NCBI RefSeq assembly: GCF_014698835.1
Contig: NZ_JACJTU010000008.1
Location: 1-64,000, forward strand
Length of the DNA stretch: 64,000 nt
DNA from: Nostoc paludosum FACHB-159
Lineage (GTDB): Bacteria > Cyanobacteriota > Cyanobacteriia > Cyanobacteriales > Nostocaceae
Direction: 5' to 3'
Shown: piece by piece, positions 35,999 to 44,423 of the stretch
How the letters are laid out: each line of letters begins with the position of its first letter
How positions within the stretch are numbered: the stretch's first letter is position 1
Program-made: the position numbers and the translations under genes
The notes under the pieces: generated by a model
Told to the model about the DNA's origin: nothing
Database searches by the model: none
What the model saw: the letters and a program-made list of their open reading frames with translations, nothing else

Positions 35999-37459
35999 AT
36001 GACAAATAAAAAAGAAAACTTGAAGCTACTTCTTTCTTTGGGACTGGCTGGAGTAATGGTAGCAATTCTTTTTTGGTTAATTAGCAAACTTTCTTCTACT
36101 CTGATATCACCAAATACTGGGCAACCTTCATCTATAGAATTATCAAATAAACCTTCATTAATAAATTTGGGTACGAGGATTTTAGTAAAAGTACAAACAT
36201 ACCCAGAAAAAACAGATGGAGTTAAAGCTTTTAGTGAAAAAAATTTCAGCACTGCTGTGGAAAAATTTACCGTATCGTTGAAAAATAATCCCAACGATCC
36301 AGAAACTTTAATTTATTTAAACAATGCTAAAATTGCGCGAGATAATTCAGACAGCCTAAAAGTTGCTGTTATCGCGCCAGTTAACTTAGATCAGAATTTA
36401 GCAGAAGAACTTTTGCGTGGTGTAGCTCAAGCTCAAAATGAAGTTAACGAACGAGGCGGAATTAATGGTAAAAAATTACAAATTGCGATCGCAAGTGTCG
36501 AAAATCGAGAAGATGGCGAAAAGCTAGATAAGGAATTAGTTGAAGACCAGAGCGTTGTAGCCGCAGTTGGTGTGAGGCGTGATGCTGCAATTTATAATGA
36601 CAAACGTTTGGTGTTAGTCTTCCCGCTCGAACGTCCAAATCAAGCAGAAAATCCAGAAAACACACAGCAAAATGTACTAAATAACCAGCAGGATGCTCAA
36701 AAAAGTAATTACTTATTTCATATAAATCCTCTGTATGAGAATTTAGTAGATACTCATGCTCGTTACATTGCTCGGCAAGGGAGAAATATTGCTATTTGTG
36801 GCGATATTCGTACCTCAGGAAATAATCCCAATTCTTCATCTAGTAAGGTACTTGTAGAACAGTACGCTCAAGCGATCGAACAATATGGCAGTCAAGTTAT
36901 TAGTACCCCTTGCAATTTAGCAGATAAAAATTTTGACCCTAAAGCTTTTGTAGATCGAGCTATAGAAACAGAAAACGCCAATGGTTTTTTACTAATACCT
37001 TCACTCAGAAGTATAAGTTATGCTACTAAAGTTGCACAAGAGATTAAAGGCAGAAAACCACTGTTTGGTTCCGAAACTATGTATAGTGGAAAAACTTTAG
37101 AAAATGGCAGGGATGTTGAAGGAATGGTAGTACCTGTGTATTGGCATCGTGATGTTAATAAGAATAACCCATTTGCGGAAAATGCTCTTGGTCTTTGGAA
37201 GGCACAGGTAAATCAGAGAACAGCGGGAGCTTATGATGCAATGCAAGTAATTATCGCTGGTTTGGAAAAAGATAACACCCGCGAAGGCTTGCAAAAAGTA
37301 CTGTCTAATCCTAATTTTTCAACTTCTGGAGCTACAGGAAATATTATGTTTTCTCCTTCAGGTAAGCGTCAAGGAGAAGCTTTTTTAGTCAGAATTGAGC
37401 GTTGTGAGCGTTGTTCTTCTGGGACTAATTATGATTTTGTCTTATTGAATAAGAAGTAA
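35999..37459 (+). CDS. Membrane-anchored periplasmic binding protein (ABC receptor type I fold)
   Basis: A 486-residue protein with one N-terminal span (LLSLGLAGVMVAILFWLI near 11-28) and a periplasmic part. A TPR-like segment (FSEKNFSTAVEKFTVSLKNN, then PNDPETLIYLNNA) precedes the branched-chain-amino-acid-receptor-like domain: LKVAVIAPVNLDQNLAEELL, GVAQAQNEVNERGGINGKKL, ETMYSGKTLENGRDVEG and AYDAMQVIIAGL. These resemble LivJ-type ligand-binding proteins, but no ABC permease or ATPase gene is present. It lies 46 nt after a membrane kinase gene, so it may act as that kinase's ligand sensor. ATG at 35999. Confidence 0.85.
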   Translation: MTNKKENLKLLLSLGLAGVMVAILFWLISKLSSTLISPNTGQPSSIELSNKPSLINLGTRILVKVQTYPEKTDGVKAFSEKNFSTAVEKFTVSLKNNPNDPETLIYLNNAKIARDNSDSLKVAVIAPVNLDQNLAEELLRGVAQAQNEVNERGGINGKKLQIAIASVENREDGEKLDKELVEDQSVVAAVGVRRDAAIYNDKRLVLVFPLERPNQAENPENTQQNVLNNQQDAQKSNYLFHINPLYENLVDTHARYIARQGRNIAICGDIRTSGNNPNSSSSKVLVEQYAQAIEQYGSQVISTPCNLADKNFDPKAFVDRAIETENANGFLLIPSLRSISYATKVAQEIKGRKPLFGSETMYSGKTLENGRDVEGMVVPVYWHRDVNKNNPFAENALGLWKAQVNQRTAGAYDAMQVIIAGLEKDNTREGLQKVLSNPNFSTSGATGNIMFSPSGKRQGEAFLVRIERCERCSSGTNYDFVLLNKK

Positions 37460-37566
37460 ATAGGGAATAGGGGGAGATGAGAGATATAAGAGGACAAGGA
37501 AAATAAATTCTCAGTCAACAGTCAAAGTTAACAAAGCGATTTTTCAAATATCCTCTGAAACTAAAG

Positions 37567-38355
37567 CTATATTTGTTGTATTTGCATCTCACAGTCTGCT
37601 CCCACACTAATGATGCTATTTTCTGGACAAGCAATCCAATTACCTTTAAATAGAGGCTCGGATGCAATAATGACGGATTTTGGGAAAGTCGGATCGTTTC
37701 GTATCCAGTAAAGAGATGGCACTGGTGAATTGGTAGCAAAGCGAGAGGCTATGAGACGATTTCCGTCACTCAAGATGATATTGAGAGAGGCTTGTACTTG
37801 ATAGCGTTTTGCCATCTCTAAGAGCGTTAATAATGTGCTGCGTAAAGCATATTCTAGAGGTCGATGTTTATTAATTTGATTGTGGGAAAGTAACAATGCA
37901 AAAATGTGTTCGGAGTCAGTACTACCATTAATTATTTCATAAAAATCCTGAGCTAAAGTACTGCGGATTTTTCTGTATAATGTTTTGCGAAAATTCTCAA
38001 TTCCTCCATTGTGAATGAATAGTAATTGTTGATAATTAAATGGCTGACAATTAGCAAAATCTACCCCTTGGTCTGATGTCGCACTCCGGACATAACCAAG
38101 GACACAGTTTGATTCAATATAACGGCTGAGACTCGGTAGGTTAATGTCATTCCAAATAGGCAGGGTATTTTTGTAGGTAAAAGGTTCGATATCTTTTTGG
38201 CTATGATACCAACCGACACCAAAGCCATCTGCATTTACTAACCCAGAGGCCATTTCACGAGGTTTATGACTCTGGACTATTAATGAATGTTCTGGCTTAT
38301 ACAGAATATCTTCCAGGCAAATAGGTGAACCGAGGTAGGCAAGTAAACGGCACAT
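37567..38355 (-). CDS. Class II glutamine amidotransferase (EgtC/YafJ-like)
   Basis: A 262-residue Ntn-type amidotransferase. The mature enzyme starts at Cys2 (MCRLLAYLGSPICLED), the catalytic nucleophile. The family block includes NADGFGVGWYHSQKD, YVRSATSDQGVDFANCQPF and LLFIHNGGIENF. The best-known relative is EgtC, which removes glutamate in ergothioneine synthesis. No egtB or egtD gene is nearby, so the exact substrate is unproven. ATG at 38355. Convergent with the binding-protein gene. Confidence 0.87.
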   Translation of the reverse strand: MCRLLAYLGSPICLEDILYKPEHSLIVQSHKPREMASGLVNADGFGVGWYHSQKDIEPFTYKNTLPIWNDINLPSLSRYIESNCVLGYVRSATSDQGVDFANCQPFNYQQLLFIHNGGIENFRKTLYRKIRSTLAQDFYEIINGSTDSEHIFALLLSHNQINKHRPLEYALRSTLLTLLEMAKRYQVQASLNIILSDGNRLIASRFATNSPVPSLYWIRNDPTFPKSVIIASEPLFKGNWIACPENSIISVGADCEMQIQQI

Positions 38356-38543
38356 GATTAAAGTATTTGCTCCTAATAGCTTTATAGAATTAAGCTTTTT
38401 TACTAAAAATTAGCTAGTTGTTGGCTAAATTTGCGCTATTATTGTTAGCGATCTTGCTTACCCTTAACTTTGAACTTCACGAGTGAAATTTAAGTAGATA
38501 GACTGACTGAATAAAAAGAGTAATTACCAATAATCAATAACTG

Positions 38544-38894
38544 ATGAATAATTCAATGATGGTAATTTTCCCATATAAACATAACCAAACATGGGTATTT
38601 GATGATGAGCGAATGGAACTAATCCAAGAACCATTTGTCAGTGGTATACCCGAAATGATCGATATTTTGGTTGAGGGGATTGCTAATGTTGATGAAGGTT
38701 TTAAACTTTTATTTTCTGCAAATCCATTTCCTGGTTATCACGCTGAACTAATTTGGTTGAGGTCGGAGTATAACGGTCATTGGTATTACTGGAATAAAAA
38801 CAATTTGGAAGGTTGGCTATGTCCAGCTTTGTTGAAATATTTCAGTGAACCACCAAATAAGATATATTGCAAAGCTGAAAGCCTTTATTTGTAG
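38544..38894 (+). CDS. DUF6717-like hypothetical protein
   Basis: A 116-residue soluble protein: MVIFPYKHNQTWVFDDER, PFVSGIPEMIDILVEG, NPFPGYHAELIWLRSE and NGHWYYWNKNNLEGWLCPAL. From memory the F-x-Y-x-x-x-x-W-V-F-D-D start and the HW-Y-W motif fit the DUF6717 family; the role is unknown. ATG at 38544 (or the ATG at 38556). A single gene. Confidence 0.7.
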   Translation: MNNSMMVIFPYKHNQTWVFDDERMELIQEPFVSGIPEMIDILVEGIANVDEGFKLLFSANPFPGYHAELIWLRSEYNGHWYYWNKNNLEGWLCPALLKYFSEPPNKIYCKAESLYL

Positions 38895-39095
38895 AGAATG
38901 TCTCAAAGATGCTGAGTTATTTTAACATAATAAAATATATATGAATATTATAAAGTCTATTATAACAATTATTGGACGACAGCCTTGTCCGCTTTGATTT
39001 GCAACTATCAGTGGTTTTCATTTATATGGCTTTCCATCACCGGATTCTAATTATGGCTGAATTTTGGTAATTTTCAATATTTAATCCTCTCTTAG

Positions 39096-40964
39096 TCATC
39101 CAGTAGCAGGACTAATTTTTTGTGTCTTCATAGGTAAGACAATTATAAACTCTGCCCCTTTTTCTAATTCTGAGATGACTTCTATTTTACCTTTGTGTTT
39201 GTCAACTATCTGATAGCAAACACTTAAACCTAATCCAGTACCTTGACCAACTGCTTTGGTTGTGAAAAAAGGATCGAATAGTTTATTTTTGATTTCTGCT
39301 GAAATTCCATAGCCGCTATCTTTGATTCCTATTTTAATGTAAGTATCATCTATTTTTAATGTATATATAATAATTTGTTTATTTTTACTTGAATAATTTT
39401 TTTCATCTAACACAGCATCGATCGCATTAGTTAAAATGTTTAGAAATACCTGGTTTAATTGTGCTGGATAACACTCAATTAAGGGTAAATTTCCATAGTT
39501 TTTAATGACTTCAATTTCTGGCTGAAATCTGTGATTCAAAATTAATAATGTATTGTCAATTCCTTGATGAATATCTACCTCTTTCATCTCAGATTCATCT
39601 AATCGCGAAAAGTTACGCAAACACAAGACGATTTTTCGGATACGCTCAGCACCTATTTTCATTGAAGAAAGTACAAGTGGTAAATCTTGATTAATAAAAT
39701 TTAAATCAATTTCTCGAATTCTTTCTTCAATTACACAGCTTGAATCTGAATATTGTTCCTGATATAAACTCACGAGGCTAAATAAATCTTGAGTATAGTC
39801 AGATACACATTGGATATTACCATAAATAAAGTTTACAGGATTATTAATTTCATGGGCTATACCTGCTACCATTTGCCCAAGAGAAGACATTTTTTCGCTT
39901 TGAATTAATTGACCTTGAGTTTCTTTTAAATCTTGCAGTATTTTTTGAAGTTCTTGGGTTCGTTCTTCTACCCGATGTTCTAAACTTTGACGAGCTAGTT
40001 CTAGTTCTTGGGTTCGTTCTTCTACCCGATGTTCTAAATTTTGACGAGCTAGTTGTAGTTCTTTGGTGTAATCTCCCACCCATTCGACTAGTTGATTCAG
40101 AGAAGTAGCTAATATCCCTACTTCATCGTTGCTTGTGATATTAGCTCGGAGTTGAAAATTTGATTCTTGAGTAATTTTTCTGGCAACGTTAGTAACTGTT
40201 TGTAAGGGACGAGCGATTAATGTACTAGTATATAGTGCTAATATAACTGCGATCGCTGCTGATAATAGCATACTTCCAACAATAATTTTAATTCGCAGTT
40301 TTTGAGCATTATCAAAACTAGCAATTGCTAGTTTTTTTTGAGTTTCAGCATAGCCGATAATCGAAATTAATTCATCGGATAGTTTCTCAAATTCAATAGA
40401 AATATTAATTTCTTTTTTGAAAAAAGCTAGCAGTTCTTCTTGTCCAACTTTTTTTAATGATTCATTTTGGTCAAGATTTTGCCAAAAACTTTTTACTACT
40501 TGAGTATATATTTTTGTATTTTTTTGATATTTTTGTAATAAATTAAACAGATTTTGATTGTTAATTCTTGAATCATGAGTATCGGTCTTTATAAAAGTTT
40601 CTAGCTGAGATAACTTTTGATTAACTTGGCTCATTTCATCTAGAAATCTGTTTTTTTCAAATTCTAGCCAAATAGAATTTTCCCATACAGTAACTAATCT
40701 TTGAGGGTGTAGCCTGACTTTGGTTATTTTATTTTCTAAATCTTTTAAAAGAGATTGTTGTTGCTCAGATAAATTCAATTGTTGCTGAGCAAGTGTTTCA
40801 TAATGATATGCAATTAATAAACCACTTATTGTACCTATAAAAGTAATACTGCCTGCCACAGTATAACCATAACTAATCTTTTTGGCGATATTCCAGTTAT
40901 CAGTTAAGTGGCTAAATAGAATAAAACTTTTATAAAATAGCGTTTTGTACCAGCTATCATTCAT
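39096..40964 (-). CDS. HAMP-domain sensor histidine kinase paired with a PhnD-like lipoprotein
   Basis: A 622-residue membrane kinase. A first span lies near 33-50 (VAGSITFIGTISGLLIAY) and a second near 225-245 (IIVGSMLLSAAIAVILALYT). A helical periplasmic region lies between them and HAMP follows. Then comes a coiled coil with an 18-residue tandem duplication (LARQNLEHRVEERTQELE, LARQSLEHRVEERTQELQ). The core has H-box GIAHEINNPVNFIYG with His near 369, N-box FLNILTNAIDAV, G1 KDSGYGI and G2 GTGLGLSV. The gene follows the PhnD-like gene on the same strand by 15 nt, so they form an operon and the lipoprotein is likely its sensor. Confidence 0.93.
   Translation of the reverse strand: MNDSWYKTLFYKSFILFSHLTDNWNIAKKISYGYTVAGSITFIGTISGLLIAYHYETLAQQQLNLSEQQQSLLKDLENKITKVRLHPQRLVTVWENSIWLEFEKNRFLDEMSQVNQKLSQLETFIKTDTHDSRINNQNLFNLLQKYQKNTKIYTQVVKSFWQNLDQNESLKKVGQEELLAFFKKEINISIEFEKLSDELISIIGYAETQKKLAIASFDNAQKLRIKIIVGSMLLSAAIAVILALYTSTLIARPLQTVTNVARKITQESNFQLRANITSNDEVGILATSLNQLVEWVGDYTKELQLARQNLEHRVEERTQELELARQSLEHRVEERTQELQKILQDLKETQGQLIQSEKMSSLGQMVAGIAHEINNPVNFIYGNIQCVSDYTQDLFSLVSLYQEQYSDSSCVIEERIREIDLNFINQDLPLVLSSMKIGAERIRKIVLCLRNFSRLDESEMKEVDIHQGIDNTLLILNHRFQPEIEVIKNYGNLPLIECYPAQLNQVFLNILTNAIDAVLDEKNYSSKNKQIIIYTLKIDDTYIKIGIKDSGYGISAEIKNKLFDPFFTTKAVGQGTGLGLSVCYQIVDKHKGKIEVISELEKGAEFIIVLPMKTQKISPATG
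39951..40058. repeat. 54-bp tandem duplication within a histidine kinase gene
   Basis: Units 39951-40004 and 40005-40058 differ at only a few positions. They encode two successive 18-residue coiled-coil units (LEHRVEERTQEL). The length equals five helical turns, so the register of the coiled coil is kept. Confidence 0.85.
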
Positions 40965-40979
40965 TTATAGACCATGCTA

Positions 40980-41870
40980 TTAAAGGAAATTTCCTTGTCC
41001 AATTTTTTGATAAACTTCTCGGATCATATTATAATCAGTATCGTTTGCTGTAATAAATTTACTTCCTTGATACTTGCGATTTGCTTTAGCACTTACTAAA
41101 CTTTTAATCAGTTTATCTTGATTGTTAACCATGCGCGATCGCATATCTTCTATAAAGTTAGATGGTAACTGATTACTAGCAACAAAGACATCACTAGGAA
41201 GTAATTTGCTAGTAAATATTATGGAAAAATCTTTCTCAGATAAACCTTCCGATTCCAGAATGTTTTTGTATCTGTCAGATGCAGTCGCCCAAGCATCTAC
41301 TTCACCTTTTTTTAAGGCTTGTACTCCTTTATCATCTAGCATCACAGTTTTAAAGTCAGTTTGCGGATTTAATCCAGCATCTATTAATAGCTTTGTAGGA
41401 GCAATATGACCAGATGTTGAGCCAATTTTTCGCATGGCAATTGTTTTGCCTTTCAATTGAGGTAATAATTTAATTTTGCTATCTGCACGAACTACAATAA
41501 TTGAATGATAGTTACTGCGCTCAATAGCAATTATCGGAATGGCCTTTGCTCTCGCATTTAAAATCAAGTATTCTGAAGGCCCTGCAAAAACAATATCTAC
41601 TTCTCTTGATAATAGTGCTGGTGCTGCTGCTGTAGGATTTTCTACAGGGAAAAACTCGATTTTGACGCCTAATACTTCTTCTAATGTAGTCCGAAAAACT
41701 CCAAAATCTCGTTGTAAATTTTCAATTCCAGAGACATCTGTAACTGCAAATTTTAAATTTTTTGGTGCAGTTACTGGCAATTGCTCTGAGTTATTATTAG
41801 CAGAGTTTATTCGTGTTGTGCAGCCAGCAGCAAACAATAGCGAATACCAAAGTAAGTTCCGCCGTTTCAT
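40980..41870 (-). CDS. PhnD-like substrate-binding lipoprotein
   Basis: A 296-residue type II periplasmic binding protein. The lipobox LLFAAGC puts the lipid-bearing cysteine at residue 17. The family motif for phosphate/phosphite/phosphonate binding proteins is present: FFPVENPTAAAPALLSREVD, IVFAGPSEYLIL and KLKGKTIAMRKIGSTSGH-like blocks (as LKGKTIAMRKIGSTSGH), and LDDKGVQALKKGEVDAWAT. No phnC or phnE transporter gene accompanies it; the next gene in the operon is a histidine kinase. The ligand could be a phosphonate or something else. ATG at 41870. Confidence 0.88.
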   Translation of the reverse strand: MKRRNLLWYSLLFAAGCTTRINSANNNSEQLPVTAPKNLKFAVTDVSGIENLQRDFGVFRTTLEEVLGVKIEFFPVENPTAAAPALLSREVDIVFAGPSEYLILNARAKAIPIIAIERSNYHSIIVVRADSKIKLLPQLKGKTIAMRKIGSTSGHIAPTKLLIDAGLNPQTDFKTVMLDDKGVQALKKGEVDAWATASDRYKNILESEGLSEKDFSIIFTSKLLPSDVFVASNQLPSNFIEDMRSRMVNNQDKLIKSLVSAKANRKYQGSKFITANDTDYNMIREVYQKIGQGNFL

Positions 41871-42162
41871 AGGTTTGAATGATATTAGAAATGTAGAATT
41901 TTTTAGTCGTTAGTTAGTAATATACTTATGAAGTTTATTGGTTTATTGTATCCCTGGCTTCTGTAAAATTACGGAAATAAGTTTAAGAAAAAGAATTCAG
42001 AATTCAGAATGAATTACAGCGGATTTCAATAATCTTGAAGTATTGTCGTTCTGACTTTCCGCACTTATCCCTTACTAATTGATTTTGATTACTCAATTCT
42101 GTTAGCGTAGCGGGACGTAGCCCATTCTGAATTCTGATTTTGAATTTTTAATTCCTCATTTT

Positions 42163-42543
42163 TTACAACTTCAAATTCCAAGCAGCAAAAGCTAAAGCAC
42201 CCCAACCAGCAAGAAAAGCTACGCCACCTAATGGTGTAATTGCTCCTAAGAACTTTATACCAGTTAAGCTCAAGGCGTACAAACTTCCTGAGAAAATAGC
42301 AATCCCAATGATAAATAACCAACCACTGGCTATGAGAGTGGGTTGAGGAAATTCGCTGCGACTAATTAGTATTGCTACTAGAAAAAGTGCCAGAGCATGA
42401 TACATTTGATAACGAGCGCCAGTTTCAAAAATTTCTAGCGATCGCTCACTAATTTTCTCTCGCAATGCATGGGAAGCAAAAGCACCAGCAGCGACTGACA
42501 AACCGCCTAAAACAGCAGCTACGCTCAGAAAAATTTGCATCAT
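42163..42543 (-). CDS. DUF423 family membrane protein
   Basis: About 126 residues with four membrane spans: AAVLGGLSVAAGAFASHAL, YHALALFLVAILIS, LIASGWLFIIGIAIFSGSLY and LAGWGALAFAAW. The DUF423 signature ASHALREK with RYQMYHALAL is present. An upstream ATG at 42567 lies within GGGCATT repeat DNA, so the ATG at 42543 or 42540 is the better start. The function is unknown. Confidence 0.85.
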   Translation of the reverse strand: MMQIFLSVAAVLGGLSVAAGAFASHALREKISERSLEIFETGARYQMYHALALFLVAILISRSEFPQPTLIASGWLFIIGIAIFSGSLYALSLTGIKFLGAITPLGGVAFLAGWGALAFAAWNLKL

Positions 42544-42561
42544 TAGACTTAGCTGTAAGAT

Positions 42562-42588
42562 GGGCATTGGGCATTGGGCATTGGGTAT
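42562..42588. repeat. GGGCATT heptad repeat upstream of the DUF423 gene
   Basis: Three to four GGGCATT units lie just upstream of the chosen start, followed by the ACTAATGACC-type heptads at 42605-42640. Confidence 0.6.
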
Positions 42589-42643
42589 GGCGTATTAGTT
42601 TTAAACTAATGACTAATGACCAATGACTAATGACTAATCACAA

Positions 42644-43123
42644 TTAGACATCAAAATGATATGATACTGCCCCTTCTTCATTGACTTTAAAATTTGCATT
42701 GAATTCTTTAGCTTTTTGATCTAAATATTGTCTGGCGTCGGCTGGGGGTAATTGTGATTGCATAGCAAACCCTAAAACAGTCACACGTCCATGATTTTCT
42801 TGTAGCATCTCATAAAAAAGTGATTGCAAGCGATCGCTACGTTGTTGATTAAGTGCCTTTTTCTCTTGCCGACTTTGACGATATAATCCCAAGGCTAACC
42901 AGGCACCCAGTGTGAAGCTAGGGACACCAAAAATTAGACCACCAGCAACAGTATTATCATTTTCATAAGTGGCATTTGGCGCAGAAAAATCATACGCATC
43001 TTTCACTGGTATGAGCACCTTACGTGTAGCAAATTTGTCAATTGCTGCTGATGCTGATAGCGTTAAAAACATGAATCCTAGTGTCAGTAGCCAACCAGCA
43101 GCCAATTTTTCAGCAGTTTTCAT
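42644..43123 (-). CDS. Membrane protein with C-terminal winged-helix-like module
   Basis: A 159-residue protein with two hydrophobic spans (KLAAGWLLTLGFMFLTLSAS and GGLIFGVPSFTLGAWLALGL) separated by a short loop, then a charged helix (YRQSRQEKKALNQQRSDRL) and a C-terminal module (HGRVTVLGFAMQSQLPPADA ... EGAVSYHFDV). That module resembles the C-terminus of the TM2 protein at 18623-19120. No named family. ATG at 43123. Confidence 0.7.
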   Translation of the reverse strand: MKTAEKLAAGWLLTLGFMFLTLSASAAIDKFATRKVLIPVKDAYDFSAPNATYENDNTVAGGLIFGVPSFTLGAWLALGLYRQSRQEKKALNQQRSDRLQSLFYEMLQENHGRVTVLGFAMQSQLPPADARQYLDQKAKEFNANFKVNEEGAVSYHFDV

Positions 43124-43736
43124 AGTTCTACTTCAGATTTGAACTTTGCTAGAGATTCTAACCTGACTTTCTCTGAGGTTCCAGTATATCAATCTACTCC
43201 CTAAGACAGTTTTTTAGCGATGATGACGCACTTTTTGATGTATTTTGCTTAAAAAAGCAAGGTTATTAAGCGGCTACATACCCTAGTAATTATGTAATAT
43301 TTTTAAAATAAGAAATCGAATTATCACCAGAACATCCTTTGCGATGCCTCCTTCATAATCAGGACTGACGCACAGGTAACGGAAAATCGTAGACGCATTA
43401 GCGAAGCGGTAGCGACGTTCGCGCAGCGGACGCACCAGAAGGAGGGTCAGTGGCTTGCCGCAGGCTACCACAGAGAAGCCAAGCGCTAGCAGCGGGTTAA
43501 GAGACTTGTACTCCTTCGGAGAACCCGCAGGGTAGCAACTGGCGCGACGCACAGGGCACGGAGAAATAAGAATTTCAGAGAGTTCTTGCCTAAGTCCTAA
43601 TAATAATTCTTCACGATCGCCCAAATCAAAACCAAAACTCAGTTGTATAGCGGTGCGTTAGGCTGAAGCCATAACGCACCCTACTTCTAGCTATAAACAA
43701 AGAAAATATGGGGAAGTAACATCCCCCTCATCCCCC
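43124..43736. other. Intergenic region with a GC-rich repeat cluster
   Basis: 613 nt without a supported gene. The stretch 43380-43562 is a patchwork of interspersed repeats; a 113-codon frame through it (43283-43624) consists mostly of repeat translation and is not called. Confidence 0.5.
43380..43562. repeat. GC-rich dispersed repeat patchwork
   Basis: Contains GCATTAGCGAAGCGGTAGCG, GTTCGCGCAGCGGACGC, GTGGCTTGCCGCAGGC, GAGAAGCCAAGCGCTAGC and CCGCAGGGTAGCAACTGGCG. The last is related, inverted, to 25352-25372. GC content is clearly higher than in the neighbouring DNA. Confidence 0.65.
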
Positions 43737-44423
43737 TCATGCACGCGTAGCTTCCAGTAGACGGGAAAAATAGAAGCGAGTTTTAGTCATCGCTTGACGT
43801 TGCACTGAAAACCCATTATTTTCCAAAATTTTCATCACATCAGCCTCGCGATGCAAATATGCACGAGTGGCTTTACTCGGCCCGGGAAAGAAACTACCAA
43901 TCTTCTTGAGTATAGTTAAGGCACACGTTTTAGGAGCAAAACTGAGAATTATCCGCGACTGTGCTAAAGAACAGAGGTGAGAAATCATTTCATCTGCTTT
44001 TTCTTGGGGGTAGTGGATGAGGACATCCAAGCAAATAACAGTATGGTAACTGCCACTCAACGATTCCAAATCCTGCACGGCAAAAGTAGGATTTTCTGTA
44101 TTTCCCAAGGTTTGCTTGGCTCTATCTTTGCCTTCTTCCACCATCTTTTCAGAAATATCGCTCGCATACACCTTGGCACCATCTACCGCCAAGGGGATGC
44201 TGAGACTACCCACACCACAGCCAGCATCGCAGATTGATAGTTGTGGCAAATTATTATCAGCTTTTAGCCATTCGAGAACTGTATCCACAGTTTGCTGGTG
44301 TCCATTGCGGATGTCCAGCTGGACTTTGTTGACTTCGCCATCGCCGTAAATCCGCCTCCAACGGTCAAACCCTGTGGAATTGAAATACTCGCGAACAATT
44401 GTTTTATCGTCGGCTGCGTTCAT
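43737..44423 (-). CDS. chlM: Mg-protoporphyrin IX O-methyltransferase
   Basis: ChlM (BchM) uses S-adenosylmethionine to methylate Mg-protoporphyrin IX, making the substrate of AcsF. The 228-residue protein shows the SAM-binding motif LSICDAGCGVGSLSIPLA near residues 62-80 and family-specific stretches: YFNSTGFDRWRRIYGDGEVN at the start, LDVLIHYPQEKADEM, LSFAPKTCALTILKKIGSFF and KATRAYLHREADV. ATG at 44423. A single gene; acsF lies 26 kb away on the same strand. Confidence 0.96.
   Translation of the reverse strand: MNAADDKTIVREYFNSTGFDRWRRIYGDGEVNKVQLDIRNGHQQTVDTVLEWLKADNNLPQLSICDAGCGVGSLSIPLAVDGAKVYASDISEKMVEEGKDRAKQTLGNTENPTFAVQDLESLSGSYHTVICLDVLIHYPQEKADEMISHLCSLAQSRIILSFAPKTCALTILKKIGSFFPGPSKATRAYLHREADVMKILENNGFSVQRQAMTKTRFYFSRLLEATRA

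Noticed and set aside
43283-43624. 113-codon minus-strand frame
   Set aside because: Most of it is a translation of the GC-rich repeat patchwork; no family likeness and no good ribosome-binding site.
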